Positions 33,763-41,336 of a DNA stretch of 64,000 nucleotides are shown piece after piece. The position numbers and the translations under genes are program-made. Below the pieces are notes generated by a model. The model did not search any database. It saw nothing but the letters and a program-made list of their open reading frames with translations, and was not told where the DNA came from. This stretch comes from CAWBFD01 sp963788115. Lineage in GTDB: Bacteria > Actinomycetota > Thermoleophilia > Solirubrobacterales > 70-9. Location of the stretch: assembly GCA_963788115.1 (NCBI GenBank), contig CAWBFD010000003.1, forward strand, positions 248,001-312,000, given 5' to 3'. Position 1 is the first letter of the stretch. The number at the start of each line of letters is the position of its first letter.

Positions 33763-34719
33763 ATGTCCTCCACCCTAATCCGGACCCCGTTTGGATTCGA
33801 CTCGACCGCCGCCGAGGTGGTCGAAGACGTCGACCTCTCGGACAAACGCGCGATCGTGACCGGCAGCTCGTCGGGCATCGGTATCGAGACCGCGCGTGCA
33901 CTGGCCGGCGCCGGCGTCGATGTCACGCTAGCGGTGCGCGGCGCCGCAGCCGGCGATCGGACCGCGGCTGACATCACCGCCACCACGGGCAACCCTGCCG
34001 TACGCGTCAAACAGCTCGATCTCGCCGACCAGGCGTCCGTCGCCGCATTCGTCGCGGACTGGAGCGGGCCGCTTCACATCCTGATCAACAACGCCGGGGT
34101 ACTGCTGGCGGAACTGTCGTTGACCCCGGAGGGCTGGGAGCTGCAGTTCGCCACCAACCATCTCGGCCACTTCGCGCTCGCGCTGGGCCTGCACGACGCG
34201 CTCGCCGCTGCCGGCGCGGCGCGGCTCGTCGCGCTCAGCTCGGAAGCGCACCTGCGAGCGCCCCTGGACTTCGACGACCTGAACTTCGCCTCCCGTCCCT
34301 ACGACGCGATGCTCGCTTACGGGCGATCGAAGACCGCGAACGCCCTGTTCGCGGTCGAGGCCGCGCGCCGCTGGGCCGAGGACGGGATCATCGCCAACGC
34401 CGTTCACCCTGGCGCGGTCATGGAGACCAACCTGGCACGTGACCTCGACCCTCAGATGCTGGCCGCCGCAATCGAGGCGGGTGGATACGACTACAAGACG
34501 CGCGAGCAGGGCGCCGCGACGAGCGTCCTGGTCGCGGCGTCGCCGCTGCTGGAGGGCGTCACCGGCCGCTACTTCGCGGACTGTAACGAGGCGCCGGTCG
34601 TCGACTCGAGCTTCACGGGCCCTCCGCGAGGGTTCGGTGTCGCCCCCTACGCGCTCGACCATGAGAACGCGAACCGGCTTTGGGAGATCTCCCTTGACCT
34701 GATCAGGGGCAAGCGATGA
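33763..34719 (+). CDS. short-chain dehydrogenase/reductase
   Basis: 318 residues from ATG 33763 (ATG 33751 is an alternative). Rossmann motif TGSSSGIG, NNAG (LHILINNAGVL), catalytic Ser in LVALSSEAH and Tyr-x3-Lys in YGRSKTAN. The long N-terminus (LIRTPFGFDSTAAEVVEDVD) and C-terminal half are those of the retinol-dehydrogenase-like/oxidoreductase group common next to MmyB-like regulators. It uses NAD(P); substrate unknown. Confidence 0.9.
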   Translation: MSSTLIRTPFGFDSTAAEVVEDVDLSDKRAIVTGSSSGIGIETARALAGAGVDVTLAVRGAAAGDRTAADITATTGNPAVRVKQLDLADQASVAAFVADWSGPLHILINNAGVLLAELSLTPEGWELQFATNHLGHFALALGLHDALAAAGAARLVALSSEAHLRAPLDFDDLNFASRPYDAMLAYGRSKTANALFAVEAARRWAEDGIIANAVHPGAVMETNLARDLDPQMLAAAIEAGGYDYKTREQGAATSVLVAASPLLEGVTGRYFADCNEAPVVDSSFTGPPRGFGVAPYALDHENANRLWEISLDLIRGKR

Positions 34720-34731
34720 GCCCCAGCATGA

Positions 34732-35127
34732 GAGATCGCACCCGCAACCGACGAGCACGGCGGCATCTGTGTGTCAGGCGACCACCGGGGGTCAATCGCC
34801 GACGAGATGCTCGAGCGGCCCGCGGATCTGTTCGCGCTGACCGACGTGATCCTCGAGCGCTCGGAGGCATATCGCTTCGCCTTGTCCCCGCCCGGGGGAA
34901 TGGAGTGGCCACCGCCACGCATTCCGGGGTGGTCCGATGCGGTCGTCGATGCGGGCCGGCGGTGGAGTGCCCGGGTCGAGGAGCCCAATGGAGCGGTCCC
35001 GGACCTCTTGGCGAAGGGAGCAGCGCCTGAACGGCTTGGGCGGGCTACTCCTCCTCGTTCTAGGCGTGTGACACGCCGAGCCGAGACACGCGCTCGTCGC
35101 GGGAAGTGTGCGTGCCGCTCAGCGTAA
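34732..35127 (+). pseudogene. possible remnant of an unrecognised gene
   Basis: After an in-frame TGA the frame is open with coding-like composition: EIAPATDEHGGICVSGDHRG, SIADEMLERPADLFALTDVI, then PPGGMEWPPPRIPGWSDAVV and ARVEEPNGAVPDLLAKG. From about 35030 it turns into Arg-rich non-coding-looking sequence. It lacks a clear start and ribosome site. I do not recognise the family; it may be the interior of a lost gene between the SDR and the ArsR gene. Confidence 0.3.
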
Positions 35128-35149
35128 CCCGGACAACCGTTGCGCCGTT

Positions 35150-35497
35150 ATGATGCGCCGATCGGTGCACTATCACGCGACCCTCGATCGGACGTTCTTC
35201 GCCCTCTCGGACCCGACCCGCCGGGGCATCCTCGAGCGCCTCGGAGGCGGACCGGCGACGATCGGCGAGCTGGCCGAGCCGTTCGGTCTCACCCTCAATG
35301 GGGTGAAGAAACACGTGGGGATCCTCGAGGAGGTCGACCTCGTGGTCACGGCGAAGGTCGGGCGCACCCGCGAGTGCCAGCTCGGTCCCGCCCAGCTCGA
35401 AGGTGCAACGGAGTGGATCGACGACTACCGGCGCACCTGGCAGCGCCGGCTGGACCGGTTCGGCACCTACGTCGAAAGGAAGGACGCCGGACGATGA
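35150..35497 (+). CDS. ArsR-family regulator
   Basis: 115 residues: HATLDRTFFALSDPTRRGIL, TIGELAEPFGLTLNGVKKHV, then the wing (LVVTAKVGRTRECQLGP) and a dimerisation helix. There are no metal-binding Cys pairs, so it belongs to the ArsR subgroup paired with SRPBCC/AHSA1 proteins. The stop overlaps the start of the SRPBCC frame (ATGA), confirming that arrangement. ATG 35150 or 35153 are likely starts. Confidence 0.85.
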   Translation: MMRRSVHYHATLDRTFFALSDPTRRGILERLGGGPATIGELAEPFGLTLNGVKKHVGILEEVDLVVTAKVGRTRECQLGPAQLEGATEWIDDYRRTWQRRLDRFGTYVERKDAGR

Positions 35498-35672
35498 GCG
35501 AGGACGTGCGATTCGCGCGGGTGATCGATGCCGCCCCCGAAGCGGTGTTCGACGCCATCACTGGGGAGGACGGCCAGGAGGCCTTCTACAGCGAGCGGGG
35601 CTGGATCGTCGAGTCGGAGTGCGATCTTCGAGTGGGCGGGGTCTGGACCGTGACGTTCGGGCCCTCGCCAGA
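35494..35672 (+). pseudogene. SRPBCC/AHSA1 protein, truncated
   Basis: Starts at the ATGA overlap with the ArsR gene: SEDVRFARVIDAAPEAVFDA, then EDGQEAFYSERGWIVESECD and RVGGVWTVTFGPSPEHL. Only the first 60 residues of the about 150-residue fold exist; after EHL the frame continues into antisense-like Arg-rich sequence. The sequence CCAGAACACC at the break is shared with the start of the DHFR-like frame, so the two genes appear joined by a deletion at microhomology. Confidence 0.65.
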
Positions 35673-36148
35673 ACACCTCGCTCGACGGGGTCATGCAGTC
35701 GCCGGGCCCCATGGACGTCCCGTTCAAGTACAGGGGCTGGGCCGTGGACTTCGATTTCAACTACGAGGAAGAAGTCGGGCTCGAGCAGGCGCAGAACTCC
35801 GAGGCCCTCCTGCTCGGACGGGTCACCTACGAGGCTATGCAGGCCTTCTGGCCCACAGCGGAAGGTGAGCTCGCCGACAGGCTGAACGAGTTGCCGAAGT
35901 ACGTCGTCTCCTCGACGCTCACGGACCCGGCCTGGAACGCGTCCGTCCTGGGCGACGACTGGCCGGAGGAGGTGGCCAGGCTGCGGAAGGAGCTCGATGG
36001 CGAGATCCTCGTCTATGGCAGCCGCCGCCTCTCGCGGGCACTGATCGGGATGGGGGTGGTGGACGAGCTGCGCCTTCGTCTCCTAGCTCCGTCCCGCTCG
36101 CGGAGTTGCTTCCTTCAACGCGGGACTCTCCGTGAGCCGGTTCGCTAG
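35669..36148 (+). pseudogene. DHFR/RibD C-terminal-like protein, truncated at both ends
   Basis: In frame from QNTSLDGVMQSPGPMD through VPFKYRGWAVDFDF, EALLLGRVTYEAMQAFWPTA, LPKYVVSSTL and DGEILVYGSRRLSRALI to VVDELRLRL. That is the RibD_C/dihydrofolate-reductase-like family (NADPH fold), usually about 190 residues. The first strand (KLxLxxxxSLDG) is cut by the junction with the SRPBCC gene. After DELRLRL, where HPVVLGxGxxLF is expected, the frame ends in unrelated sequence. The product is probably not functional. Confidence 0.6.
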
Positions 36149-36298
36149 GAGCGCCGATCGACATGCCACTCGCGTCGAGAAAGCAAGGTGTACCTGCCGC
36201 TCTCAGAACTGCTCCCCGCGACCACGCTGCCTCGAGTGCACTCCTGGTACCGAGAGGCCTATGCTGGCGTCGCCGGCACTCGGAATCGCGGCCGAGGG

Positions 36299-37084
36299 CT
36301 ACGAGCATCCGGTTGCGGCGGGCGCGGCGGCGAGGGTGGGCTGACCACGCCGGCTGCCTGGACTCCGGAGGGATCGCGGAGCGGGCTCTCTCGGAATCAT
36401 GCGGACGAACGCGTTGGCGTCCGCGCGCTCGATCGCCTCGAGGTATCGGCGAACTAGCGCGCGATCCTCCTGCCTCGGATCCGATCGGGCGGGCCACTCG
36501 AGCCTGTGATCGGGCAGGCGGTCCCGGAGGGTGCGCCGTGCCCGCTGCAGGGCGCTGTTCACGGAGACGACGCTGGCCTCGAGCAGCGATGCGGAGTCCT
36601 TCGCCGACAGGCCGAACACTCCACGGAGGATCAGCGCGGCCCGCTGCTTCGAGGGCAGGTGCTCGATCGCCGCAGTGAACGCGAGCTCAGTCGTCTCCTT
36701 GGAGACGATCGCCGTCTCGGGCTGCGGGTCTGTCGCGAGCATCCGCTCACGCAGCCGAGCGACCTCCGCCTCCTCGGCGAGCCCCGGGCCGCGAGAGCGG
36801 CGCTGGAGCGCATCGAGACAGGCGTTGGTCGCGATCCGGTAGAGCCACGCCCGACGCGAGGATGGGTCCCGGACGCTCCTTCGCCATCGCCAAGCGCGGA
36901 GGAACGTCTCCTGGACGAGATCCTCCGCCTCCTCGAACGAGCCGAGCATCCGGTAGCAATGCGCATGCAGCTCCCGCCGGTGGCGTTCGACAAGCTCGGA
37001 GAACGTGGACTCGTCGCGCGCGCTCTCAGCAGGAGTGATCGGGTCGATCTCGGCTCGGCTCTGCTTTACGTCGGTCGCGCTCAT
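36299..37084 (-). CDS. ECF sigma factor with truncated C-terminal SnoaL-like domain
   Basis: 261 residues. Sigma region 2 at about 30-95 (FSELVERHRRELHAHCYRML, EAEDLVQETFLRAWRWR) and region 4 at about 150-200 (AAIEHLPSKQRAALILRGVF, then VSVNSALQRARRTL). This is the SigJ/ECF41-like group that normally ends in a 100-residue NTF2-like domain controlling the sigma. Here only its first helix is left (RRYLEAIERADANAFVRMI); after that the reading is Pro/Arg-rich and stops, with traces in another frame. The lost domain may have changed or relaxed its control. The gene overlaps the 63-residue gene before it by four bases. Confidence 0.78.
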   Translation of the reverse strand: MSATDVKQSRAEIDPITPAESARDESTFSELVERHRRELHAHCYRMLGSFEEAEDLVQETFLRAWRWRRSVRDPSSRRAWLYRIATNACLDALQRRSRGPGLAEEAEVARLRERMLATDPQPETAIVSKETTELAFTAAIEHLPSKQRAALILRGVFGLSAKDSASLLEASVVSVNSALQRARRTLRDRLPDHRLEWPARSDPRQEDRALVRRYLEAIERADANAFVRMIPREPAPRSLRSPGSRRGQPTLAAAPAATGCS

Positions 37085-37272
37085 GACGGGGCCCCTACCG
37101 AGCCCCCCGCCCGGGTACGCGTCGAAAAGTCGTCGGCGAGGCCGAGCCTCTTGCCGCCGTCGATGTGCTTCTGGAACTCCTGGAACGCCCGCAGCTTCGA
37201 CAGCTGGCTGCCTTCACTCTCGGCCTCGGTCACCGCCAGGTGTATGAAGTAGCGAACCATTACCTGTCGCAT
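37081..37272 (-). CDS. 63-residue protein coupled to the ECF sigma gene
   Basis: I do not recognise the family. It has an excellent ribosome site (AGGAGG, eight bases before the ATG), begins MRQVMVRYFIHLAVTEAESE and continues GSQLSKLRAFQEFQKHIDGG. It is soluble, amphipathic-helical, and ends four bases inside the sigma factor start (ATGA), so it and the sigma are translated together. Position and size suit a sigma-modulating partner, but no anti-sigma motif (ZAS, HATPase) is present. Confidence 0.6.
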   Translation of the reverse strand: MRQVMVRYFIHLAVTEAESEGSQLSKLRAFQEFQKHIDGGKRLGLADDFSTRTRAGGSVGAPS

Positions 37273-37307
37273 TGGAGGTCCTCCTGAGGTTCGTGATCGG
37301 AGCGTGA

Positions 37308-38753
37308 TCAGTTTTCGCCCTCGGCCTCGAGGGCCCGGACTGCACCGACGGGAACGCGTTCGGCCGCCTGCCGGCGGCCCGGCAGGGCGAGGGCGGCGAT
37401 CGCGCCGGCGAGCGAGAGCGCGGCGACGACGGCGATCGCCGGGGCGAATCCGTCGAGGAAGGCATCGGCTGAGGCGAAGCTCCCGGCGCCTGCGAACACC
37501 GCAGCCGCCACCGCGATCCCGAAGACACCGCCGAGCTCACGCATCATGCTGTTGGCGCCGGCGGCCTTGCCGACATCCTCGAGGGTGAACGAGCCGACAA
37601 CGGAGTTCTGCGCCGCGGGGATCGCCATCGAGACCCCGACGCCGGCGACGACCGACGGAAGCACGAACTCCGAGTAGGTGAGTCCCGGGTCAGCGATCAG
37701 CGCGACCCAGCCCATCCCGATCGCCTGCAGGGTGAGCCCCCCGACCATGAACGGGCGCTCGCCGAAGCGGTCCGCCAGCGCGCCGACGACCGGGGCCACC
37801 GTGATGAATGTGATCGTCCAGGGGATCAACCGCAGGCCGGCGTCGAGCGGCCCGTAGCCAAGCGCGGTCTGCAGCATCTGGGCGAAGAAGAAGACGGCGC
37901 CGAACAGCGAGGCGAAGGTGAAGAAGATCGCCCCGTTCCCGGCCGAGAAGGCGCGGGAGCGGAAGAAGCGCATCGGCAGCATCGGCTCCGGCGCCCGCAG
38001 CTCCCGGGCGATGAACGCCGGCACCAGCACTAGACCGGCCGCGAGCGCGCCGACGACCTCGGGGCTCCCCCAGCCGGCCGAATTGCCGCGCACCAGCCCC
38101 CAGACGATGCCGAAGGCCGCGCCGCTGATCAGCCCGAGGCCGGGGAGGTCGAGGCCGGTGTCGCCGCCGAAGCTCTCCTCGATCCTCGCAAGGACCAGAG
38201 GGATCGCGGCCAGGCCGATCGGTACGTTGACCCAGAAGATCCACTCCCAGTCGATGCCCTCGACGATCGCGCCGCCGACGAGCGGGCCGATGGCGACCGA
38301 GATCCCGGTGACCGCGCTGAACAGGCCGATCGCCGCTCCCCGCCTCTCGGGCGGGAAGGCGGCGCTGAGGAGCGCCAGGCCAAGCGTCAGCACCAGCGCC
38401 GCGCCGGCGCCCTGGACGGCTCGCGCCGCGATCAGCCAACCGACCTCCGGCGCCAGGGCGCAGGCGGCGGATGCCGCCGCGAACAGGCCGAGTCCTCCGG
38501 CATAGAGCCTGCGGCGCCCGTAGCGATCGCCGAGCGCGGCCGCCGGGATCAGCAGCACGGCGAAGCTCAGGTTGTAGGCGTTCACCGTCCACTCCAGATC
38601 CTCGATCGAGGCGCCGAGATCGAGTCGGATCGTGCTCAGCGAGGTCGACACCACCAGGGTGTCCAGGGCGGCCATCAGCGAGCCGATCGCGGTCAGGGCG
38701 ACCACCCATCCGGTCGCCGTCCGGTTGCTTGTCTGGGTGGATGTCGCGGTCAC
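37308..38753 (-). CDS. DHA2-family (EmrB/QacA, 14-helix) drug/proton MFS antiporter
   Basis: 481 residues from GTG 38753. Hallmarks: TM1 with LMAALDTLVVSTSLSTI, TM2 after LEWTVNAYNLSFAVLLIPAA, motif A (LGDRYGRRRLYAGG), motif C in TM5 (VTGISVAIGPLVGGAIVEG), and 14 predicted helices. The inner-membrane exporter pumps amphiphilic drugs or metabolites. An in-frame start at 38888 would add a polar leader. The divergent HxlR regulator at 38952 is the likely repressor; the region between contains direct TAACAC repeats (about 38893-38909). Confidence 0.9.
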   Translation of the reverse strand: MTATSTQTSNRTATGWVVALTAIGSLMAALDTLVVSTSLSTIRLDLGASIEDLEWTVNAYNLSFAVLLIPAAALGDRYGRRRLYAGGLGLFAAASAACALAPEVGWLIAARAVQGAGAALVLTLGLALLSAAFPPERRGAAIGLFSAVTGISVAIGPLVGGAIVEGIDWEWIFWVNVPIGLAAIPLVLARIEESFGGDTGLDLPGLGLISGAAFGIVWGLVRGNSAGWGSPEVVGALAAGLVLVPAFIARELRAPEPMLPMRFFRSRAFSAGNGAIFFTFASLFGAVFFFAQMLQTALGYGPLDAGLRLIPWTITFITVAPVVGALADRFGERPFMVGGLTLQAIGMGWVALIADPGLTYSEFVLPSVVAGVGVSMAIPAAQNSVVGSFTLEDVGKAAGANSMMRELGGVFGIAVAAAVFAGAGSFASADAFLDGFAPAIAVVAALSLAGAIAALALPGRRQAAERVPVGAVRALEAEGEN

Positions 38754-38951
38754 CTGGCGCCTCGCCTTCTTGTCGTTCGGCGGCGGCAATCGCCGCTCTG
38801 TAAGCAGAGATACGGCGGGGGTGGGAGATTCATCGCCGAGCGCGCCACCAACTGTCGTTGCATCGTCTGGCTTATACCCGATTTCCAAGCGCTAACACCA
38901 GTAACACTGTGTGAGAAGACGCACAGATGGTGCACTGCTACGTTTCGGTCC

Positions 38952-39623
38952 ATGGCAGCCACGCGGCCCCCGCGGAAGACGTACGGGCAGTACTGCCCGG
39001 TCGCCAGGACGCTCGACGTGGTCGGGGAGCGCTGGACGCTGCTGATCGTCCGCGACCTGCTGATGGGCCCGAAGCGCTACACGGACCTACGCGCGGGGCT
39101 GCCCGGGATCGCCACCGACATCCTGACGGCGCGCCTGCGGACGCTCGAGCGGGCGGGCTTCCTCCGCCGCCGCGAGCTCCCCCGTCCGGCGCCGGCGACC
39201 GTCTACGAGCTGACCGAGGACGGCCTCCGGTTGAGGCCCGCGATCCTCGCGCTCGGGCAGGCCGGGATGCCGACGCTGGCCGGCCCCAAGCCCGGCGAGG
39301 ACGTCCGGGCGGAGCTTCTTGTGCACGGGCTTCGCGCCTCCTTCCGCCGCCAAGAGTTCGCCGACCTGACCGAGACCTACGAGCTCACCCTCGGGGGCGA
39401 GCCGTTCACGGTCGAGGTCGGCGATGGCGCCGTCGACGCCAGGCCGGGGACCGCCTCGAGCCCCGCGATCAGGCTTCGGACCGACCCGGAGAGCTTCGCT
39501 GCCCTGCTGACCGGAGAGCTCGCGGCGGGCGTCGCTCTCCGCGACGACCGCGTGGTCCTGGAGGGTGAGCGCAGGGTCCTCGAGCGCTTCATCGAAGCCT
39601 TCAGCTTCGGCCATGGTGCTTGA
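38952..39623 (+). CDS. HxlR-family regulator with SCP2-like C-terminal domain
   Basis: 223 residues. Winged helix at about 10-105 with YCPVARTLDVVGERWTLLIV and Cys15 at the usual HxlR sensor position. C-terminal part at about 115-215 is an SCP2-like ligand-binding domain (VELTLGG-type ELTLGGEPFTVEVGDG). This two-domain type often controls a neighbouring exporter or hydrolase; the divergent DHA2 pump is the obvious candidate. Confidence 0.85.
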   Translation: MAATRPPRKTYGQYCPVARTLDVVGERWTLLIVRDLLMGPKRYTDLRAGLPGIATDILTARLRTLERAGFLRRRELPRPAPATVYELTEDGLRLRPAILALGQAGMPTLAGPKPGEDVRAELLVHGLRASFRRQEFADLTETYELTLGGEPFTVEVGDGAVDARPGTASSPAIRLRTDPESFAALLTGELAAGVALRDDRVVLEGERRVLERFIEAFSFGHGA

Positions 39624-39725
39624 CAGCGCCATCAGTGCCAGACGGTTTCGACCCTCGTTAACTCCCTGTAAGCCCAGCCCTTGACCATGTCGGCTGGCAA
39701 TCACTCCGGCCGTAGGATGGTGCGC

Positions 39726-40193
39726 ATGGATGTCTTCAATGTCTTCGGCGAGCAAGACTGGGACACCGGCAACGATCAGCCTGGATACCGGCACAGATCG
39801 ACGGTCATCGGGAAACGGCTCGGTGCGACGCTCCTAGGCGGCAGCCTCTACGAGCTGCCGCCGGGCGAGAAGACCTGGCCGTATCACTACGAGATCGGCT
39901 GCGAGGAGTGGCTGATCGCCATCTCTGGCCGGCCTACCCTCCGCGGGCCGGACGGCGAGCGGGAGCTCGCGCCAGGCGACGTCGCGGTCTTTCCGGAAGG
40001 GCCGGCGGGCGGCCACCAGGTCATCAACCGGTCGGGGGAGCCGTCCCGAGTCCTGATTCTTTCGTCCAAGTCACCGGTCGCCGTCGTCCACTATCCGGAC
40101 AGCGGCAAGGTCGGGCTCTGGTCGCAGTCGGAGGGCTATCAGGCCATGCTCAAGAGCGAGCCCAAGCTCGACTACTGGGACGGCGAAACGTAG
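39726..40193 (+). CDS. cupin-domain protein
   Basis: 155 residues, one double-stranded beta-helix: LYELPPGEKTWPYHYEIGCE (motif 1, with His and Glu ligands), and APGDVAVFPEGPAGGHQVIN (motif 2, His ligand). It resembles free-standing cupins seen next to sugar or quercetinase-like genes; metal and substrate unknown. It starts at ATG 39726 (MDVFNVFGEQDWDTGNDQPG). Confidence 0.82.
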   Translation: MDVFNVFGEQDWDTGNDQPGYRHRSTVIGKRLGATLLGGSLYELPPGEKTWPYHYEIGCEEWLIAISGRPTLRGPDGERELAPGDVAVFPEGPAGGHQVINRSGEPSRVLILSSKSPVAVVHYPDSGKVGLWSQSEGYQAMLKSEPKLDYWDGET

Positions 40194-40253
40194 CCGACGA
40201 CGTCGAGCCGAACCTTCCCGGTTCTACGGAACCGGGGGAAGTCAGACTTCGCG

Positions 40254-41174
40254 TCACCTGATCGGCGGCGGAACACCCTGTGCCGTCGCCGCGAGTACGG
40301 GGTCCCACTCACAAACGTCACAGGCGTGGCGGAAGGCCGAGCGGGCGAATTCCAACGCGAGGGCATGCGGATCGGGGCTCTCGCGGATGTCCTCCCACTC
40401 GAGCACGTACTCGCCGAGGTGTGCGTCCCAGCGCCCCGCGGCGGGGCTCAGGTCCGCGCCGCCAAAGCGGTCGGGCGCCGGATAGGCGAGGGCGAAGAAG
40501 GCGGCCCGCTCGTGGTTCGGATCGCCCGGCCACCACCCGATTCCGACCTGCTGGGCATCGGCTCCGTTGCGCATGATGAAGTCGTCCGACGGTGGATCGG
40601 CGGGCCGTCCCGAGAAGAAGTTGACGGCGAGGTCGAAGGTACCCCACCAGGCGTTGACCGGTGTCGAGCGTCCCCGAAACGGCGCGCGGAACTCCGCCAG
40701 CACGAGCGCCGCCTGGGTGGCGGCCTCGAAGTACGTCGCCACCTGGTCGGGGTCGTAGGTCGAGTGCTCGCGGTCCGCGTCCAGGGGGACCTCCCACGGC
40801 ACCTCCTGGGGAGCCGGGTTGATCTCGACCACCCCGCCAAGGCGCCCCACCGCCTCGAGCACCTCGCGCGTCACCTCGGCGACGGAACGGTTCGGCGTCA
40901 GCGCGATCCGCGTCTCGTGACCACCGCTGTGCTCGACCACCGCCTCGTGCGTTCGCAGGTCAAGGGCTGCGACGATCGCCCCGGAGCCATCCGGGGCTCC
41001 CAGCGCGAGCGTCTCCCAGCCGCGCGCGGTCAGCCGCAGGGCGGCGTGCTGCAGCTGCGGCTCGGGCGGGGCTAGCTGGACCGCCAGCTTTCCGAGCACC
41101 TGTGTGTGCGCGTGGAGCGTGTCGCAGGTCTCGCTCCAGGAGCCATAGGCGAGGGGTGGCCAACCGGCGCGCAT
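40254..41174 (-). CDS. DUF5996 protein
   Basis: 306 residues that match DUF5996 along their length: WPPLAYGSWSETCDTLHAHT at the start, KLAVQLAPPEPQLQHAALRL, then NAWWGTFDLAVNFFSGRPAD and WWPGDPNHERAAFFALAYPA near the end. Soluble, without signal. The function is unknown; the family is widespread in actinobacteria and proteobacteria as a single-copy gene. Confidence 0.85.
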   Translation of the reverse strand: MRAGWPPLAYGSWSETCDTLHAHTQVLGKLAVQLAPPEPQLQHAALRLTARGWETLALGAPDGSGAIVAALDLRTHEAVVEHSGGHETRIALTPNRSVAEVTREVLEAVGRLGGVVEINPAPQEVPWEVPLDADREHSTYDPDQVATYFEAATQAALVLAEFRAPFRGRSTPVNAWWGTFDLAVNFFSGRPADPPSDDFIMRNGADAQQVGIGWWPGDPNHERAAFFALAYPAPDRFGGADLSPAAGRWDAHLGEYVLEWEDIRESPDPHALALEFARSAFRHACDVCEWDPVLAATAQGVPPPIR

Positions 41175-41336
41175 GGTCGAACTCTAGTCCCTGGTCGCCC
41201 GCCACCCGGCCTGGGCGACCGAATGTGGCGCAGCGCACGGATCGCGGCCTCAGCGGGATGCGGTTGAGGGATGCGACTCCGGTCCCCGGCGCGAGGGTGC
41301 GCTTCGCTCAGGTCCTTGCGGCCGGACGCACTCCGC

